DNA of 64,000 nucleotides from Pollutiaquabacter aromativorans (GCA_049177215.1 CP185379.1:2046001-2110000), one strand, 5' to 3'. Shown: positions 1 through 9,107, counted from the first letter of the stretch. Program-made: numbers and translations. The notes: a model not told the origin generated them from the letters alone.

Positions 1-715
1 AATTGGTACACACCGCGCTGGTGTGATAGGTAACCGTGTCGCCCGGACACTGTACCGAAATGCAGGTGATATCCGGACCCGAAGCCGAATCCACCACCAC
101 CATGAAGGCCGTATCGTGCGGTGAACCGCAATCGTCGTAGACCGTCAGGGTATCGTAATACGTTCCGGGCGGATAATGCCAGGCCGGTTCGGTATGCGTC
201 GCGTTGCTGCTGTAATAACCATTCCCGAAGTTCCACAACAAACCACTGATACCGGTGGAGTTGTCGTTGAAGGTGATCGATTGTCCGTTACAGATGTTGA
301 TCACGCCACCGACGATCGGCGGACTGGTCGTAAAACTGATCGTATACGAGGATGGTGGATTGCGCACCACGTTCATCGTGCAGGAATCCAGTCGTCCGGG
401 AGGAGCCCAGACATACCAGGTCACGACCGTAGTACCGACGGGATACACGCCCGGCGCATTGCTCCAGATGGAATCGAACTGGCAATCGGGTCCATTGCCG
501 ATCACCGGTCCCGCCGGTGCGTAGGCGGGTGGCAGCAATTGCACCATCGAATCCGGCAGGTTGAAACAGATGGTCGTATCCCGGCATTTCAACACGCAGG
601 GAAAACTCTGCCCCTGCGCGGTCGCCCGCTCCGTCTGGCCAAACAGAAACAGGCAGAAAAGCAGACCCGAAAGGAGTCGCGTCAACGGGCGATGTGCAAG
701 CGTAAAGGTGGTCAT
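1..715 (-). CDS. Secreted PKD-domain protein, C-terminus cut by window edge
   Basis: Reading leftward from the ATG at 713-715, the frame stays open to base 1, so only the first 238 residues are present. The N-terminus has a basic stretch, a hydrophobic core (LLSGLLFCLFLFG) and a likely signal peptidase site after ATAQ. The mature part begins with a Cys-rich stretch (FPCVLKCRDTTICF). A PKD-like Ig fold follows at about residues 135-190, with the typical ITFNDNS, LLWNFGNG and YYDTLTVYDDCG strands. Such proteins in Bacteroidota are usually exported and often end in a T9SS sorting or gliding-motility C-terminal domain. That end lies outside the window, so T9SS export is an inference. The function cannot be specified. 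Confidence 0.8.
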   Translation of the reverse strand, partial: MTTFTLAHRPLTRLLSGLLFCLFLFGQTERATAQGQSFPCVLKCRDTTICFNLPDSMVQLLPPAYAPAGPVIGNGPDCQFDSIWSNAPGVYPVGTTVVTWYVWAPPGRLDSCTMNVVRNPPSSYTISFTTSPPIVGGVINICNGQSITFNDNSTGISGLLWNFGNGYYSSNATHTEPAWHYPPGTYYDTLTVYDDCGSPHDTAFMVVVDSASGPDITCISVQCPGDTVTYHTSAVCTN

Positions 716-756
716 GATGTGCGTGTGTTTCGTTGGACAGTTAACTTGACTCCGGG

Positions 757-954
757 TCATTTTTGTAAATGCTCTCCGGTCATGGGTATTCCTGATTCGC
801 GCCCGTTCAGGGAAGCAGCGCGCTCGTTCATCCAGGACTTCAGCAACCGGACTTCAATATCATATTTCCGGGCAATTTCGCTTAACGACAGCCGGCCTTG
901 CACGTGTTCCGCAAGTACCTGTTGCTTGAAGGCGTCACTGAATTTCCGGCGCAT
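757..954 (-). CDS. Small transposase-like HTH protein, probable IS remnant
   Basis: This short frame encodes about 65 residues from the ATG at 954 (MRRKFSDAFKQQVLAEHV). It resembles the N-terminal helix-turn-helix of IS3/IS911-type OrfA transposases: a basic start, then LSLSEIARKYDIEVRLLKSW as the recognition helices. It is shorter than the usual 90-100 residue OrfA. No OrfB with a DDE domain and no terminal inverted repeats are visible nearby, so it is most likely a degenerate leftover. The frame also extends upstream to 1026 without resembling the family. A stand-alone small regulator cannot be excluded. Confidence 0.45.
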   Translation of the reverse strand: MRRKFSDAFKQQVLAEHVQGRLSLSEIARKYDIEVRLLKSWMNERAASLNGRESGIPMTGEHLQK

Positions 955-1093
955 GGAGCTGGTGTTTGCCTCGGCAAATGCCCGATTATGTTGGAAAAAT
1001 GGAAACTTTTGGCAGATTGAATGCACCGGATTAACCCGCGGCGGGTAAATGCAACAACTGGCTGATCAGGTTTAACCCCCGGCAGATCCGGCA

Positions 1094-1849
1094 TCAGGCT
1101 TTCCCGCCCGCGTAACTCATACGCTCCAGGAATTCGTCCTTTTTTCTGCGGGAGATTTCGACCCGCGACCCGTCAGCCATCTCGACAAAATAGCCGTCGA
1201 CCCGACTGAAATTCCGGACATGCCGCAGATTGATCAGGTGGGAATGGTGCGCGCGAAAAAAAACCTGCTCGCTCAGGAGTTGCTCATACACTTTGATGTT
1301 ACGCGTACCGGTGTACTTTCCTTGCAAGGTATAGACATGCGTGTAGGTACCGTCCGCTTCCAACCGTACGATCTCTTCCGGGGCAAGAAACGCGATGCCG
1401 TCACGGATCGGGATCGCCAGTTTGCGGATACCGGCCTGCCCCAGACTCTCCAACAAGTGCTGGTGCTGCGGTGCACTGGATTGCGAACGCTCTTCCATGG
1501 CCTTACGCACCGCCTCGACCAGGTCGTCGGTGTCGACCGGCTTCAACAAGTAATCGATCGCCGAAAAACGGATCGCCTTGATCGCATAATGCGAATGCGC
1601 GGTAACGAAGATGACCCGGAAATTCCGCTCCCCGGCTCGTCGCAGAAAATCAAAACCGGTGCCACCCGGCATCTCCACATCCAAAAAGACGAGCTCCGGC
1701 TCCAGACGCTCCAATGCTTCCAAGGCCCCCTCCACCGAGTCCGCCTCGCCGACTACCTGTACGTCCGGACAATAAAGCTCCAACAGCTTCCGCAACGAAT
1801 CGCGGTTCTTCTGTTCGTCGTCAACCAGCAGTGCCGAAAGAGTGCCCAT
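1094..1849 (-). CDS. LytTR-family response regulator
   Basis: This is a 251-residue two-component regulator. An N-terminal receiver domain (residues 4-125) has the acidic pair D10/D11, the phospho-acceptor Asp at about position 57 (LVFLDVEMPG), a Thr in VIFVTAH and the conserved Lys in YLLKPVD. A C-terminal LytTR DNA-binding domain covers about 145-245, with FLAPEEIVRLEADG, FFRAHHSHLINLRHV and VEISRRKKDEFL. LytTR proteins bind direct repeats upstream of target promoters. The gene lies 116 bp downstream of the sensor kinase at 1966-4878 in the same direction, so the two are almost certainly partners. The gap between them holds period-7 repeats and a palindrome instead of a tight junction. Confidence 0.93.
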   Translation of the reverse strand: MGTLSALLVDDEQKNRDSLRKLLELYCPDVQVVGEADSVEGALEALERLEPELVFLDVEMPGGTGFDFLRRAGERNFRVIFVTAHSHYAIKAIRFSAIDYLLKPVDTDDLVEAVRKAMEERSQSSAPQHQHLLESLGQAGIRKLAIPIRDGIAFLAPEEIVRLEADGTYTHVYTLQGKYTGTRNIKVYEQLLSEQVFFRAHHSHLINLRHVRNFSRVDGYFVEMADGSRVEISRRKKDEFLERMSYAGGKA

Positions 1850-1892
1850 GTACTAGCAAGGTAAGGAATCGGCGCGAGAAAGCACGCGAGAT

Positions 1893-1926
1893 GAGGGACA
1901 AGGGGCGTGGGACGTGGGACGAAACA
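1893..1926. repeat. Degenerate heptamer array, GAGGGAC type
   Basis: Four or five 7-bp units follow each other: GAGGGAC, AAGGGGC, GTGGGAC, GTGGGAC and then a decayed GAAACAA. The unit is the reverse complement of the TCCCTCG heptamer of the long array at 20647-20743, so both arrays belong to one family. It lies between the response regulator and sensor kinase genes. Confidence 0.7.
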
Positions 1927-1935
1927 ACACGCCCA

Positions 1936-1961
1936 CCTGCCGAAGCTTTAGCGAAGGCAGG
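1936..1961. repeat. Palindromic hairpin element beside a stop codon
   Basis: CCTGCC at 1936-1941 pairs with GGCAGG at 1956-1961, and the inside reads GAAGC...GCGAAG, giving a nearly complete stem. It lies five bases beyond the stop codon of the minus-strand kinase gene (stop at 1966-1968). A related palindrome, TCCGCC...GGCGGA, occupies the same place after tatA (20742-20770), and there too GAGGGAC heptamers follow. It may act as a transcript 3'-end stabiliser or terminator, but no clear T-run follows. Confidence 0.6.
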
Positions 1962-1965
1962 GAAC

Positions 1966-4878
1966 TCAAAACCCAATCTCCACCCGCGTCCCCGGAAACT
2001 CCCCATCCCCCGGATTCAACTCCGAGTAGGTCGCCCGGATCTTCCGGTTAAAGGCTTTGTTGAAGGCCTCGATACGCGCGAAGGCGATACCGGTTCCGTG
2101 GGAGACATGCGCCGGATCACTGCTGCTACGATGCGCTTCCGCGGCCCGGCGTCCGACCCCGTTGTCTTCGATCAGGATGCGCAATCCGTCGCCAGCCGCT
2201 TCCAGCCGGATCACGATCTTCCCGTCTCCACCACGACGCGCAATACCATGCTTGATGGCATTCTCGACAAAAGGTTGCAAGAGCAGGGAGGGTAGCGTAA
2301 ACTCCTGCACATCCACCGCCGGATCCAAGTCCATCCTAAACTGAAAAGGCGAAGTAAACCGCTGCTGCTCCAGCTCCACATACGAGCTAAGTGCCTTCAA
2401 CTCTTCCTCCAGGCTTACCTCCTGCTCGTCCGAATGATCGAGCGTATAACGTACCAGGCGCGAGAACGAGGTGAGGTACTTCTCCGCGGAAGCCGTGTCT
2501 TTGTTCAGCATATAACTCCGGATGGAGTTCATCACATTGAAGATGAAATGCGGATTCATCTGCGCCCGCATGGCGGTCAGTTGCAAACTGGCTTGCTTCC
2601 GCTCCATCGCATAACGCGCTCCGATCAACTTCAATCTGCGCCGATACAGGAGGTAGATCAGGCTTACCAGGACCAACACCAGTAAGAGTCGGAACACAAT
2701 CGTCTGCCACCAGGCCGGATGAATGTGAAACTCCGCTACCGCCGGTTCTTCACTGACGACTCCCGATGCATTGATGGCATTCACCGAAAACCGGTATGCG
2801 CCCGGTCGCAAGGCCAGGAACTGCACTTCGCGTGATGTCGTGGTTCCGCTGACGGTATCGGTTCCGTTCGTCAACTGATACCGGTAACGAAGTTGTCCGC
2901 CACTACGGAAGGAGACGGCATTGAACCGGACCTGGATGGTATTCTCGTCGTGTGCGAGACGAATTCGGCGCTCCGAAGAAATACCACGCTCATTCACGCT
3001 CATACCCGTGATCGAGATCGGCGGCGGTACGGCGTTGAGAAAACTGGTGGAACAGGCCAGCACCGAGATTCCGCCTGGACCGGCCGCATACAGCGTATCC
3101 CGCAACACCAGCAGATCATTCACTTCATCGCTGATCAGGCCGAACTCGGGGAGAATATTTCCGACCGACACCACTTGCCGCCTGCGCTCGTCGAAATCGA
3201 TCCTGCCTACGCCCTTGTTGGTCCCGCACCACAACCGGGAACTGTCCACGCAGATCCGGTGGACCATATCGCTGAGCAAACCCTCCGCTTCTCCAATCAC
3301 TTCCTGGCTGCCGTCCGGCTTTCGCCACAATACACCACGCCCTTTGGTGGCGACCAACAACTGATCGCCCATCCATTGCAGGTCTTCCACCCGTATGCCC
3401 GCCAGGGAGGAGTCGAAGATGGATTGCTCATGCGTGCTCCGGTTGAATTTGAAAACACCCTGGTTCGTCCCCAGCAACAGATATCCCGGCGGACCTTCTG
3501 CAAGGCAATTGATCCGGTATTTCAATTCGCAGGTCACCACCAGCGAATCTTCTTCCACTTCATGCAGCGAAGCCGAGCCCGCACAGTAGATCGTCCCGTC
3601 AGCGCAACGGAGATAATTCGACTTCGTCCCCATCAAGCCCGGCGTCAGGAAAAAATGCTCGCGCGAATCCCGGATATACGACGGTCGGGCCCGGCTGATG
3701 AACACCCGATCATCGCCCGTGAAAGCGGACAACCAGCCGATCGGCCGCTCTTGCGACAGCGGCTCCGAAGCAACCAGCACTTCGGGATAGCCGCCGGTAT
3801 ATCGGATCACCGCGCCGCTCCAGTCGGCGACGACCAGCCTTCCTTTGTCGTCCACCGTCATGCGCATCGGACGCGGCAACATGCCGTCGGGATACGTTAG
3901 GCGATTCACACCGTAACCGGGTGTATAATAAACCCCGTTCACCAGACTCGAGAACCAATACCCGCCTTCATGGTCCTCCGCGATGCAGGTGATATGGTCG
4001 CCCTGCAGATACCAGTCGGGTGGCGCGCTCATCGCCTTTTCGGAAAAACGGTACACGCCGTCTTCCGTACCAACCCAGATGCTTCCATGACGGTCCTGCA
4101 TCAGGGTCAGCACATTCGCGTTGAATCGGAACAACTGCTCAATTTGTCCCGCCCGCTGTTCAAAAAGCTCCTTCCCCACACTGAAGAACAAGCGCGTGCT
4201 ATCCGGTTGTAACAACCGGAAACGGTTGGAGAACTTCCCTTCGATCTTCAATTCGACGGGTCGTGCTGCTGCATAGGAGATCAGTCGCTGATCCGATTCG
4301 TAAACACCATTGTAGAAGATGAGCGGATAACATACGCCCTCCCCGGTGCGCTCGATCACATACCGGTAAGGCGATCGCGTACCGTTCCGGGTACCTTCCG
4401 TGAGCTTACCGTCACGACTTACATGAAAACTGCCGGAGCCCTGCACGTTCAAGCGCACCCCGCCCGCCGCATCCACCTGCAGATCGGTCGGCACATACTT
4501 GCGCGTACGATCCGTCAGGACCTTGTTATGCGGGAACGGACGGATACTGTCTTCCTCCAGAAAGAAAACACTCCCGGAATAAGTCAGCACCCAGATGCGA
4601 CCACCAGCATCTTCCTCGATCCGAAACACCGTATTGTCGGTCAGTCCCTGCCGGGTCGAATAGGTACGAAAAGTGGTTCCGTCGTACGAGCACAGACCAT
4701 GGTCGGTCCCGAGCCAAAGCACACCCTGCCGGTCCTGCTTCATCACATACACCTCGCTCGTCGGCAAACCGTCGGCCGTGGTAAACCGCCGGTAATTCGG
4801 CTCCCGGGCCTGTACCCGTAAGCACAGCACCATCAGGACGATTGACAGAAAACCTGCCGACAAACTCTTGCGGAACAT
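1966..4878 (-). CDS. Beta-propeller sensor histidine kinase, LytS/His_kinase type
   Basis: This 970-residue membrane sensor starts with a signal peptide (cleavage near VQA-REP, about residue 24). The large periplasmic part is made of Reg_prop-type propeller repeats (for example GVLWLGTDHGLCSYDG and GSIWVGTEDGVYRF), followed by a Y_Y_Y domain at about 655-715. One membrane helix lies at about 724-746. The cytoplasmic kinase has the His_kinase box QMNPHFIFNVMNSI with the phospho-acceptor at H777, the N box PFVENAIKHGI and G boxes IEDNGVGR and GTGIAFARI. In Bacteroidota this architecture usually senses a ligand outside the inner membrane, and the kinase signals to a LytTR regulator. The regulator gene follows immediately downstream. 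The ligand cannot be told from sequence. Confidence 0.94.
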   Translation of the reverse strand: MFRKSLSAGFLSIVLMVLCLRVQAREPNYRRFTTADGLPTSEVYVMKQDRQGVLWLGTDHGLCSYDGTTFRTYSTRQGLTDNTVFRIEEDAGGRIWVLTYSGSVFFLEEDSIRPFPHNKVLTDRTRKYVPTDLQVDAAGGVRLNVQGSGSFHVSRDGKLTEGTRNGTRSPYRYVIERTGEGVCYPLIFYNGVYESDQRLISYAAARPVELKIEGKFSNRFRLLQPDSTRLFFSVGKELFEQRAGQIEQLFRFNANVLTLMQDRHGSIWVGTEDGVYRFSEKAMSAPPDWYLQGDHITCIAEDHEGGYWFSSLVNGVYYTPGYGVNRLTYPDGMLPRPMRMTVDDKGRLVVADWSGAVIRYTGGYPEVLVASEPLSQERPIGWLSAFTGDDRVFISRARPSYIRDSREHFFLTPGLMGTKSNYLRCADGTIYCAGSASLHEVEEDSLVVTCELKYRINCLAEGPPGYLLLGTNQGVFKFNRSTHEQSIFDSSLAGIRVEDLQWMGDQLLVATKGRGVLWRKPDGSQEVIGEAEGLLSDMVHRICVDSSRLWCGTNKGVGRIDFDERRRQVVSVGNILPEFGLISDEVNDLLVLRDTLYAAGPGGISVLACSTSFLNAVPPPISITGMSVNERGISSERRIRLAHDENTIQVRFNAVSFRSGGQLRYRYQLTNGTDTVSGTTTSREVQFLALRPGAYRFSVNAINASGVVSEEPAVAEFHIHPAWWQTIVFRLLLVLVLVSLIYLLYRRRLKLIGARYAMERKQASLQLTAMRAQMNPHFIFNVMNSIRSYMLNKDTASAEKYLTSFSRLVRYTLDHSDEQEVSLEEELKALSSYVELEQQRFTSPFQFRMDLDPAVDVQEFTLPSLLLQPFVENAIKHGIARRGGDGKIVIRLEAAGDGLRILIEDNGVGRRAAEAHRSSSDPAHVSHGTGIAFARIEAFNKAFNRKIRATYSELNPGDGEFPGTRVEIGF

Positions 4879-5164
4879 AGACCCCTGGCGCCCTCAGGCG
4901 CTAGTTCAAGTTAACGAATCCTCCGAGGGTAGACAAGTCCTAAAAGGCTCGAAATACGTCCGCAAACAATGATTAGAAGCGGATCAGGCAAGCCCGATCA
5001 CCCGCGGTCCTGCTCTCGGCTCCCTGCGGTCGCCTCCATCAGGGCTAACTTGCAGCTTGCCGGCTATCGATTGGCTGCCATTCGCCAAATAAAATGTAAG
5101 CAGACTGGTTTTTCCGAAAGGGTCTTGGAAAAAGGCATTAGCTTTATTGCCCTAACCCTCCTTC

Positions 5165-7246
5165 ATGATGCGCTCCTTCATTCTCCTCGCAGGCTTGATT
5201 CTGTTCACCATCACACAGAGCATCGCCCAGCGGGAAGCCAACATCTGGTACTTCGGCGCCAACGCCGGACTCGACTTCAACTCCGGCGCTCCGGTGCCGT
5301 TAACCAACGGTCAAGTCAATACGGCCGAAGGCTGCTCCGCCATCAGCGATTCCGCCGGCAACCTGCTGTTCTATACCGATGGTCTCTGGGTTTATAACCG
5401 CAACCACACGTCCATGCCCAACGGCTTCGGGCTCCTGGGCAGCAACACCTCTAACCAGAGCGCGCTCATCATCCGCCAGCCCGGCTCCTTCACGACCTAC
5501 TACATCTTCACCGTCGACGGCGGTAACGGCCCCGGCGGACTCTGCTACTCGGTCGTCGACATGACGGCACAGGGCGGACTCGGTGATGTGACCTCCAAAA
5601 ATGTAAACCTCTACACGCCCACCACCGAAAAGCTGGCTGCCGTCAAGCATGCCAACGGGGTCGACTTCTGGATCCTCTCGCACGAATCCACGACCAACAA
5701 CTTCCAGGTGTATCTGCTCACCGCTGCCGGCGTCAACACTACGCCGGTCATCTCCTCCGTAGGAACCGTCTTTACCAACTTCGCCGATTTCAATGGAGCC
5801 CTCAAAGTAAGCCCCAGCCATACCAAAGTCGGCATGGCCGTCTGGGGCAGCGACTACGCCGAACTTTTCGATTTCAATCCCGGCACAGGCGTCCTCTCCA
5901 ACCCGATCACGCTTCCTTCCATCACGACCTGGCCGTATGGTCTGGCGTTCTCCCCGAGCGGACAACGCCTCTACATCAGCACCGAAGGCTCCAACGAACT
6001 CAGCCAGTGGGACCTCAGCTCGAACAACGCGGCTACCATCAACGCCAGCCGCACGCTCATCGCGAACATCACCACCATGGGCACACTCGGAGCGCTGCAA
6101 CTCGCACCCGACGGCAAGATCTACCTCGCCGGCAACTCCACCGCCGATCTCTGTGTCATCAACAACCCCGACGCCCTCGGTGCCGCTTGTAACCTCTCCA
6201 TTAATTCCGTGAACCTCGGAGGCCGTTTCTCCTACTGGGGACTGCCCAACTTCTGCACCGACTACATCAACTTCCTCACCATCCTCGCGAACGGCAATTG
6301 CTTCGGCGATTCCACCTACTTCTCCCTCGCCGATACGGCCGGTCTCATCAGCGTGTCCTGGAACTTCCGGGACTCCATCACCGGCGCGAACAATTTCAGC
6401 ACCAGCTTCACTCCGGCGCACGTGTTCAGCCTGGCCTCCAACTTCACCGTCATGGTGACGGCCACCTATACCACCGGTACCTTTACCGGTTACCTCACGG
6501 TCTCCATCGTGCAGTGCAGCTCGGTCGTAGCCGGCTTCCAGGCAGATACGACCCTCTGCGTCGGCTCCTGTACCGACTTCACCAACCAATCCGTCAATGG
6601 CCTCACCTACACCTGGAGTTTCCCCGGTGCAGCCACGACAACCAGTACCGATACTGACCCGACCGGCATCTGCTACAACCTCGCAGGCACGTACGACGTC
6701 AGCCTCATCGCCCACAACGGCCTGCAGTCCGATACGCTGACCCTACCGGGCTACATCCACGTGTACGCGCCGCCGACCGCGCCTATCCTCATCAACCAGA
6801 ACGATACGCTCTACCTCACACAGGACTACGACAGCTATCAGTGGTACTTCATGGGCGCGCCGATCGTCGGGGCCACCGACTCGTTCTTCGTCGTGACGCA
6901 GGACGGCCTCTACAGTGTACAACTGACCGACGCGAACGGCTGTATCTTCTTCAGCCGTACTTCCGACATTGCCGTTGGCACCAGCGAGATCGAAGGGATC
7001 CACGGAGGTCTGCAGGTATTCGCGAACGAATCGGAACTCATCATTCGCTACCAGACCGATCGTACCCTTGAACTGACATTTTCCATCTACGACGCCGCCG
7101 GCCGTCTCGTCCACACCTCGCGGGAACAATCCCAGGCAGGCGCCAATACCCTACGTCTGCAAGGACTACAACTGGCGAAAGGACTCTACGTCCTGCACGT
7201 CAGCGACGGGAAAAACATACTGGTACAGAAATTCGCGGAGCGATGA
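5165..7246 (+). CDS. T9SS-exported PKD / propeller-like protein
   Basis: A secreted protein of 693 residues. It has a signal peptide (MMRSFILLAGLILFTITQSIAQ, cleaved before REAN) and an N-terminal WD40/SMP-like beta-propeller region with strands such as YGLAFSPSGQRLYIST and GALQLAPDGKIYLAG. One PKD domain lies at about 460-535 (CTDFTNQSVNGLTYTWSFPG). The C-terminal type A sorting domain lies at about 620-693 (LELTFSIYDAAGRLVHTS...GLYVLHVSDGKNILVQKF). It would pass through Sec and then T9SS to the surface or medium. A TAGCTTTA motif near 5139 could be its -7 element, though no good -33 partner is seen. The substrate or role is unknown. The stop codon lies inside the first unit of a heptamer repeat block. 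Confidence 0.9.
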   Translation: MMRSFILLAGLILFTITQSIAQREANIWYFGANAGLDFNSGAPVPLTNGQVNTAEGCSAISDSAGNLLFYTDGLWVYNRNHTSMPNGFGLLGSNTSNQSALIIRQPGSFTTYYIFTVDGGNGPGGLCYSVVDMTAQGGLGDVTSKNVNLYTPTTEKLAAVKHANGVDFWILSHESTTNNFQVYLLTAAGVNTTPVISSVGTVFTNFADFNGALKVSPSHTKVGMAVWGSDYAELFDFNPGTGVLSNPITLPSITTWPYGLAFSPSGQRLYISTEGSNELSQWDLSSNNAATINASRTLIANITTMGTLGALQLAPDGKIYLAGNSTADLCVINNPDALGAACNLSINSVNLGGRFSYWGLPNFCTDYINFLTILANGNCFGDSTYFSLADTAGLISVSWNFRDSITGANNFSTSFTPAHVFSLASNFTVMVTATYTTGTFTGYLTVSIVQCSSVVAGFQADTTLCVGSCTDFTNQSVNGLTYTWSFPGAATTTSTDTDPTGICYNLAGTYDVSLIAHNGLQSDTLTLPGYIHVYAPPTAPILINQNDTLYLTQDYDSYQWYFMGAPIVGATDSFFVVTQDGLYSVQLTDANGCIFFSRTSDIAVGTSEIEGIHGGLQVFANESELIIRYQTDRTLELTFSIYDAAGRLVHTSREQSQAGANTLRLQGLQLAKGLYVLHVSDGKNILVQKFAER

Positions 7247-7414
7247 ACGTTGTAACGTTTGAACGTTACAACGTTGAACGTTGAAGGTTGCAGGTTGCAG
7301 GTTGAAAGTTGAAGGTTAATACCCCAAATCCATCCAACCCAATCACGAATTACCAATCACCAATCACTAGTTTTTAGTTACTAGTTACTAGTTACCAGTT
7401 ACCAATTACTCCCC
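7245..7414. repeat. Composite period-7/8 repeat block (copy 1)
   Basis: The block has three parts. At 7245-7317 are ten 7-8 bp units of the GAACGTT/GAAGGTT/GCAGGTT type. A unique core, CCCCAAATCCATCCAACCC, follows at about 7322-7340. At 7345-7414 are ten heptamers of the ACCAATC/ACTAGTT/ACCAGTT type. The same three-part module occurs again at 8936-9100 in the same orientation. It begins inside the stop codon of the upstream gene and ends four bases before the ATG of the MFS gene, so it fills the whole gap. Confidence 0.8.
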
Positions 7415-7417
7415 CCC

Positions 7418-8734
7418 ATGCTCCCCGCCACCCTCGGCCTCCGACAAAACCTTCGTCAGTTCATCCTGCTGGTGATTGTCAATGCGTTTGTTGGCGGCAT
7501 GATCGGCCTGGAGCGATCCATTTTACCACTCATTGCGGAGCAGGAATTTCACTTAGCAGCCACCAGCGCGGTGCTTTCCTTTATCGTCGTATTCGGTATC
7601 GTGAAAGCGATCACCAATTACTTCACCGGAACACTGGCCAATCGCTTCGGTCGGCGGAAGCTGCTGATCACCGGTTGGATCATCGCGATCCCCGTCCCGT
7701 TCTTGCTGATGTCCGCGGATCAATGGACTTGGATCGTGGTCGCGAATATCCTGTTGGGATTGAACCAGGGACTGGCATGGTCCGCGACGGTGGTCATGAA
7801 GATCGATCTCGTGGGTGAACGGCAACGCGGGTTTGCGATGGGCCTGAACGAGTTTGCCGGTTATCTCGCGGTTGCCCTCGTAGCTTTTCTGACCGGTTAC
7901 ATAGCCAGTCACTATGGGATTCGTCCATACCCGTTTTACATCGGCATTCTGCTCGTGGTGTTAGGCTTGCTGTTCAGCATCTTTCTGGTTCGTGACACCC
8001 GTAAGCATGTGGAACTGGAAGCGAAGGATCATCCGGTACCCCGCCTGCGAAAAGTGTTTTGGGATACAACGATCTGGGATCGAAACCTGGGCTCGGTCAC
8101 GCAAGCAGGTTTGGTCAACAACCTCAACGACGGGATGGCCTGGGGACTCCTGCCAATCCTGCTTGCAAGCAAAGGCTTCGGCATCGCCGCCATTGGCACG
8201 ATCACGGCGATCTACCCTGCCGTTTGGGGCATCGCGCAATTGTTTACCGGAAAAATGTCGGATCGGTTTTGTAAGAAGAGTATGCTGTACTGGGGTATGT
8301 TCAGTCAGGGAATTGCGCTGCTATTGCTGGTCTTGGCAGACACCTTTTTTCAGTACATCTTGCTTTCAATAGTACTCGGCTTGGGAACCGCCCTCGTCTA
8401 CCCCACCTTTCTCGCAACAGTCGCGGAGAATACCCACCCACTGGACCGAGCCGAAAGCCTTGGCGTATTCCGGCTTTGGCGCGACATGGGTTACGCGATC
8501 GGAGCCTTACTGACCGGTCTGATCGCTGATCAATTCGGCATCAACGCTTCCATCACGGTGATCGGAATTCTCACCCTGATTTCAGCACTTGTGATCGAAT
8601 ACCGCATGCGTTGTCGCACCGAAGCACCCCGCCTCACCGACTGGCTTCTGAATAGGAAAAAGAAATCCTGCAGAAAAGCTCCGGCAAACAATTACACCTC
8701 GTCGGAAACACTGGCCGGGTTCAGCCTTGAATAG
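7418..8734 (+). CDS. Major facilitator superfamily transporter
   Basis: This 438-residue integral membrane protein has about twelve hydrophobic helices and MFS landmarks. Between helices 2 and 3 is a loop resembling the A motif (NRFGRRKLLITGW). The corresponding loop in the second half reads GKMSDRFCKKSMLYWG, and a long hydrophilic central loop (RDTRKHVELEAKDHPVPRL) joins the two six-helix bundles. It probably acts as a proton-coupled drug or small-solute exporter, but the substrate is not evident. The ATG is preceded directly by a C-run and the end of a heptamer array, so no ribosome binding site or TAnnTTTG promoter is visible. No other Met is available before helix 1. The C-terminal tail is Lys/Ser-rich. 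Confidence 0.88.
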   Translation: MLPATLGLRQNLRQFILLVIVNAFVGGMIGLERSILPLIAEQEFHLAATSAVLSFIVVFGIVKAITNYFTGTLANRFGRRKLLITGWIIAIPVPFLLMSADQWTWIVVANILLGLNQGLAWSATVVMKIDLVGERQRGFAMGLNEFAGYLAVALVAFLTGYIASHYGIRPYPFYIGILLVVLGLLFSIFLVRDTRKHVELEAKDHPVPRLRKVFWDTTIWDRNLGSVTQAGLVNNLNDGMAWGLLPILLASKGFGIAAIGTITAIYPAVWGIAQLFTGKMSDRFCKKSMLYWGMFSQGIALLLLVLADTFFQYILLSIVLGLGTALVYPTFLATVAENTHPLDRAESLGVFRLWRDMGYAIGALLTGLIADQFGINASITVIGILTLISALVIEYRMRCRTEAPRLTDWLLNRKKKSCRKAPANNYTSSETLAGFSLE

Positions 8735-8762
8735 ACTGGAAAATTGGAATGTCAGAAACTGG

Positions 8763-8832
8763 TAACTAGTAATTACTAATTAGTAACTGAAACCTGAATT
8801 CGAACCACTAATTACTAATTTCTAGTTACCAA
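8763..8832. repeat. Heptamer array, ACTAATT/ACTAGTT type
   Basis: Seven-base units such as AGTAATT, ACTAATT, AGTAACT, ACTAATT, TCTAGTT and ACCAATT run through this gap, interrupted by about 18 non-repeat bases near 8790. It sits between the convergent 3' ends of the MFS gene and tRNA-Leu, and matches the second part of the composite blocks at 7245 and 8936. Confidence 0.65.
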
Positions 8833-8843
8833 TTCCCCCTCCG

Positions 8844-8928
8844 TACCCGAGGCGGGAATCGAACCCGCACGGCCGCAATGGCCAAGGGATTTTAAGTCCC
8901 TCGTGTCTACCAGTTTCACCACCCGGGC
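8844..8928 (-). tRNA. tRNA-Leu (anticodon UAA)
   Basis: The 85-nt minus-strand gene folds as a class II tRNA. The acceptor stem GCCCGGG pairs with CUCGGGU and the discriminator base is A. The D-arm contains AAACUGGUAGAC, the anticodon loop is ACUUAAAA with UAA, the variable arm is long (UGGCCAUUGCGGCCG region), and the T-loop is GGUUCGAUUCC. The CCA end is not encoded. Heptamer repeats lie directly upstream and no promoter of the TAnnTTTG type is seen, so its transcription start is unclear. Confidence 0.96.
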
Positions 8929-8935
8929 ATCTTAC

Positions 8936-9100
8936 GTTGGAACGTTTGAACGTTAAAACGTTGTAACGTTGTAACGTTGAACGTTGCAGGTTGAAAGTTA
9001 ACACCCCAAATCCATCCAACCCAATAACCAATCACTAATCACGAATCACTAGTTTCTAGATTTTAGTTACCAGTTACCAGTTTCTACTTCCCAGTTCCCC
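8936..9100. repeat. Composite period-7/8 repeat block (copy 2)
   Basis: Second copy of the module at 7245-7414. Units of the AACGTTG(T) type cover 8936-9000. The shared core CCCCAAATCCATCCAACCC follows at about 9004-9022, then heptamers ACCAATC, ACTAATC, ACGAATC, ACTAGTT and ACCAGTT to about 9098. It lies between tRNA-Gly and tRNA-Leu, both read on the minus strand. Confidence 0.8.
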
Positions 9101-9107
9101 CCTTCCC

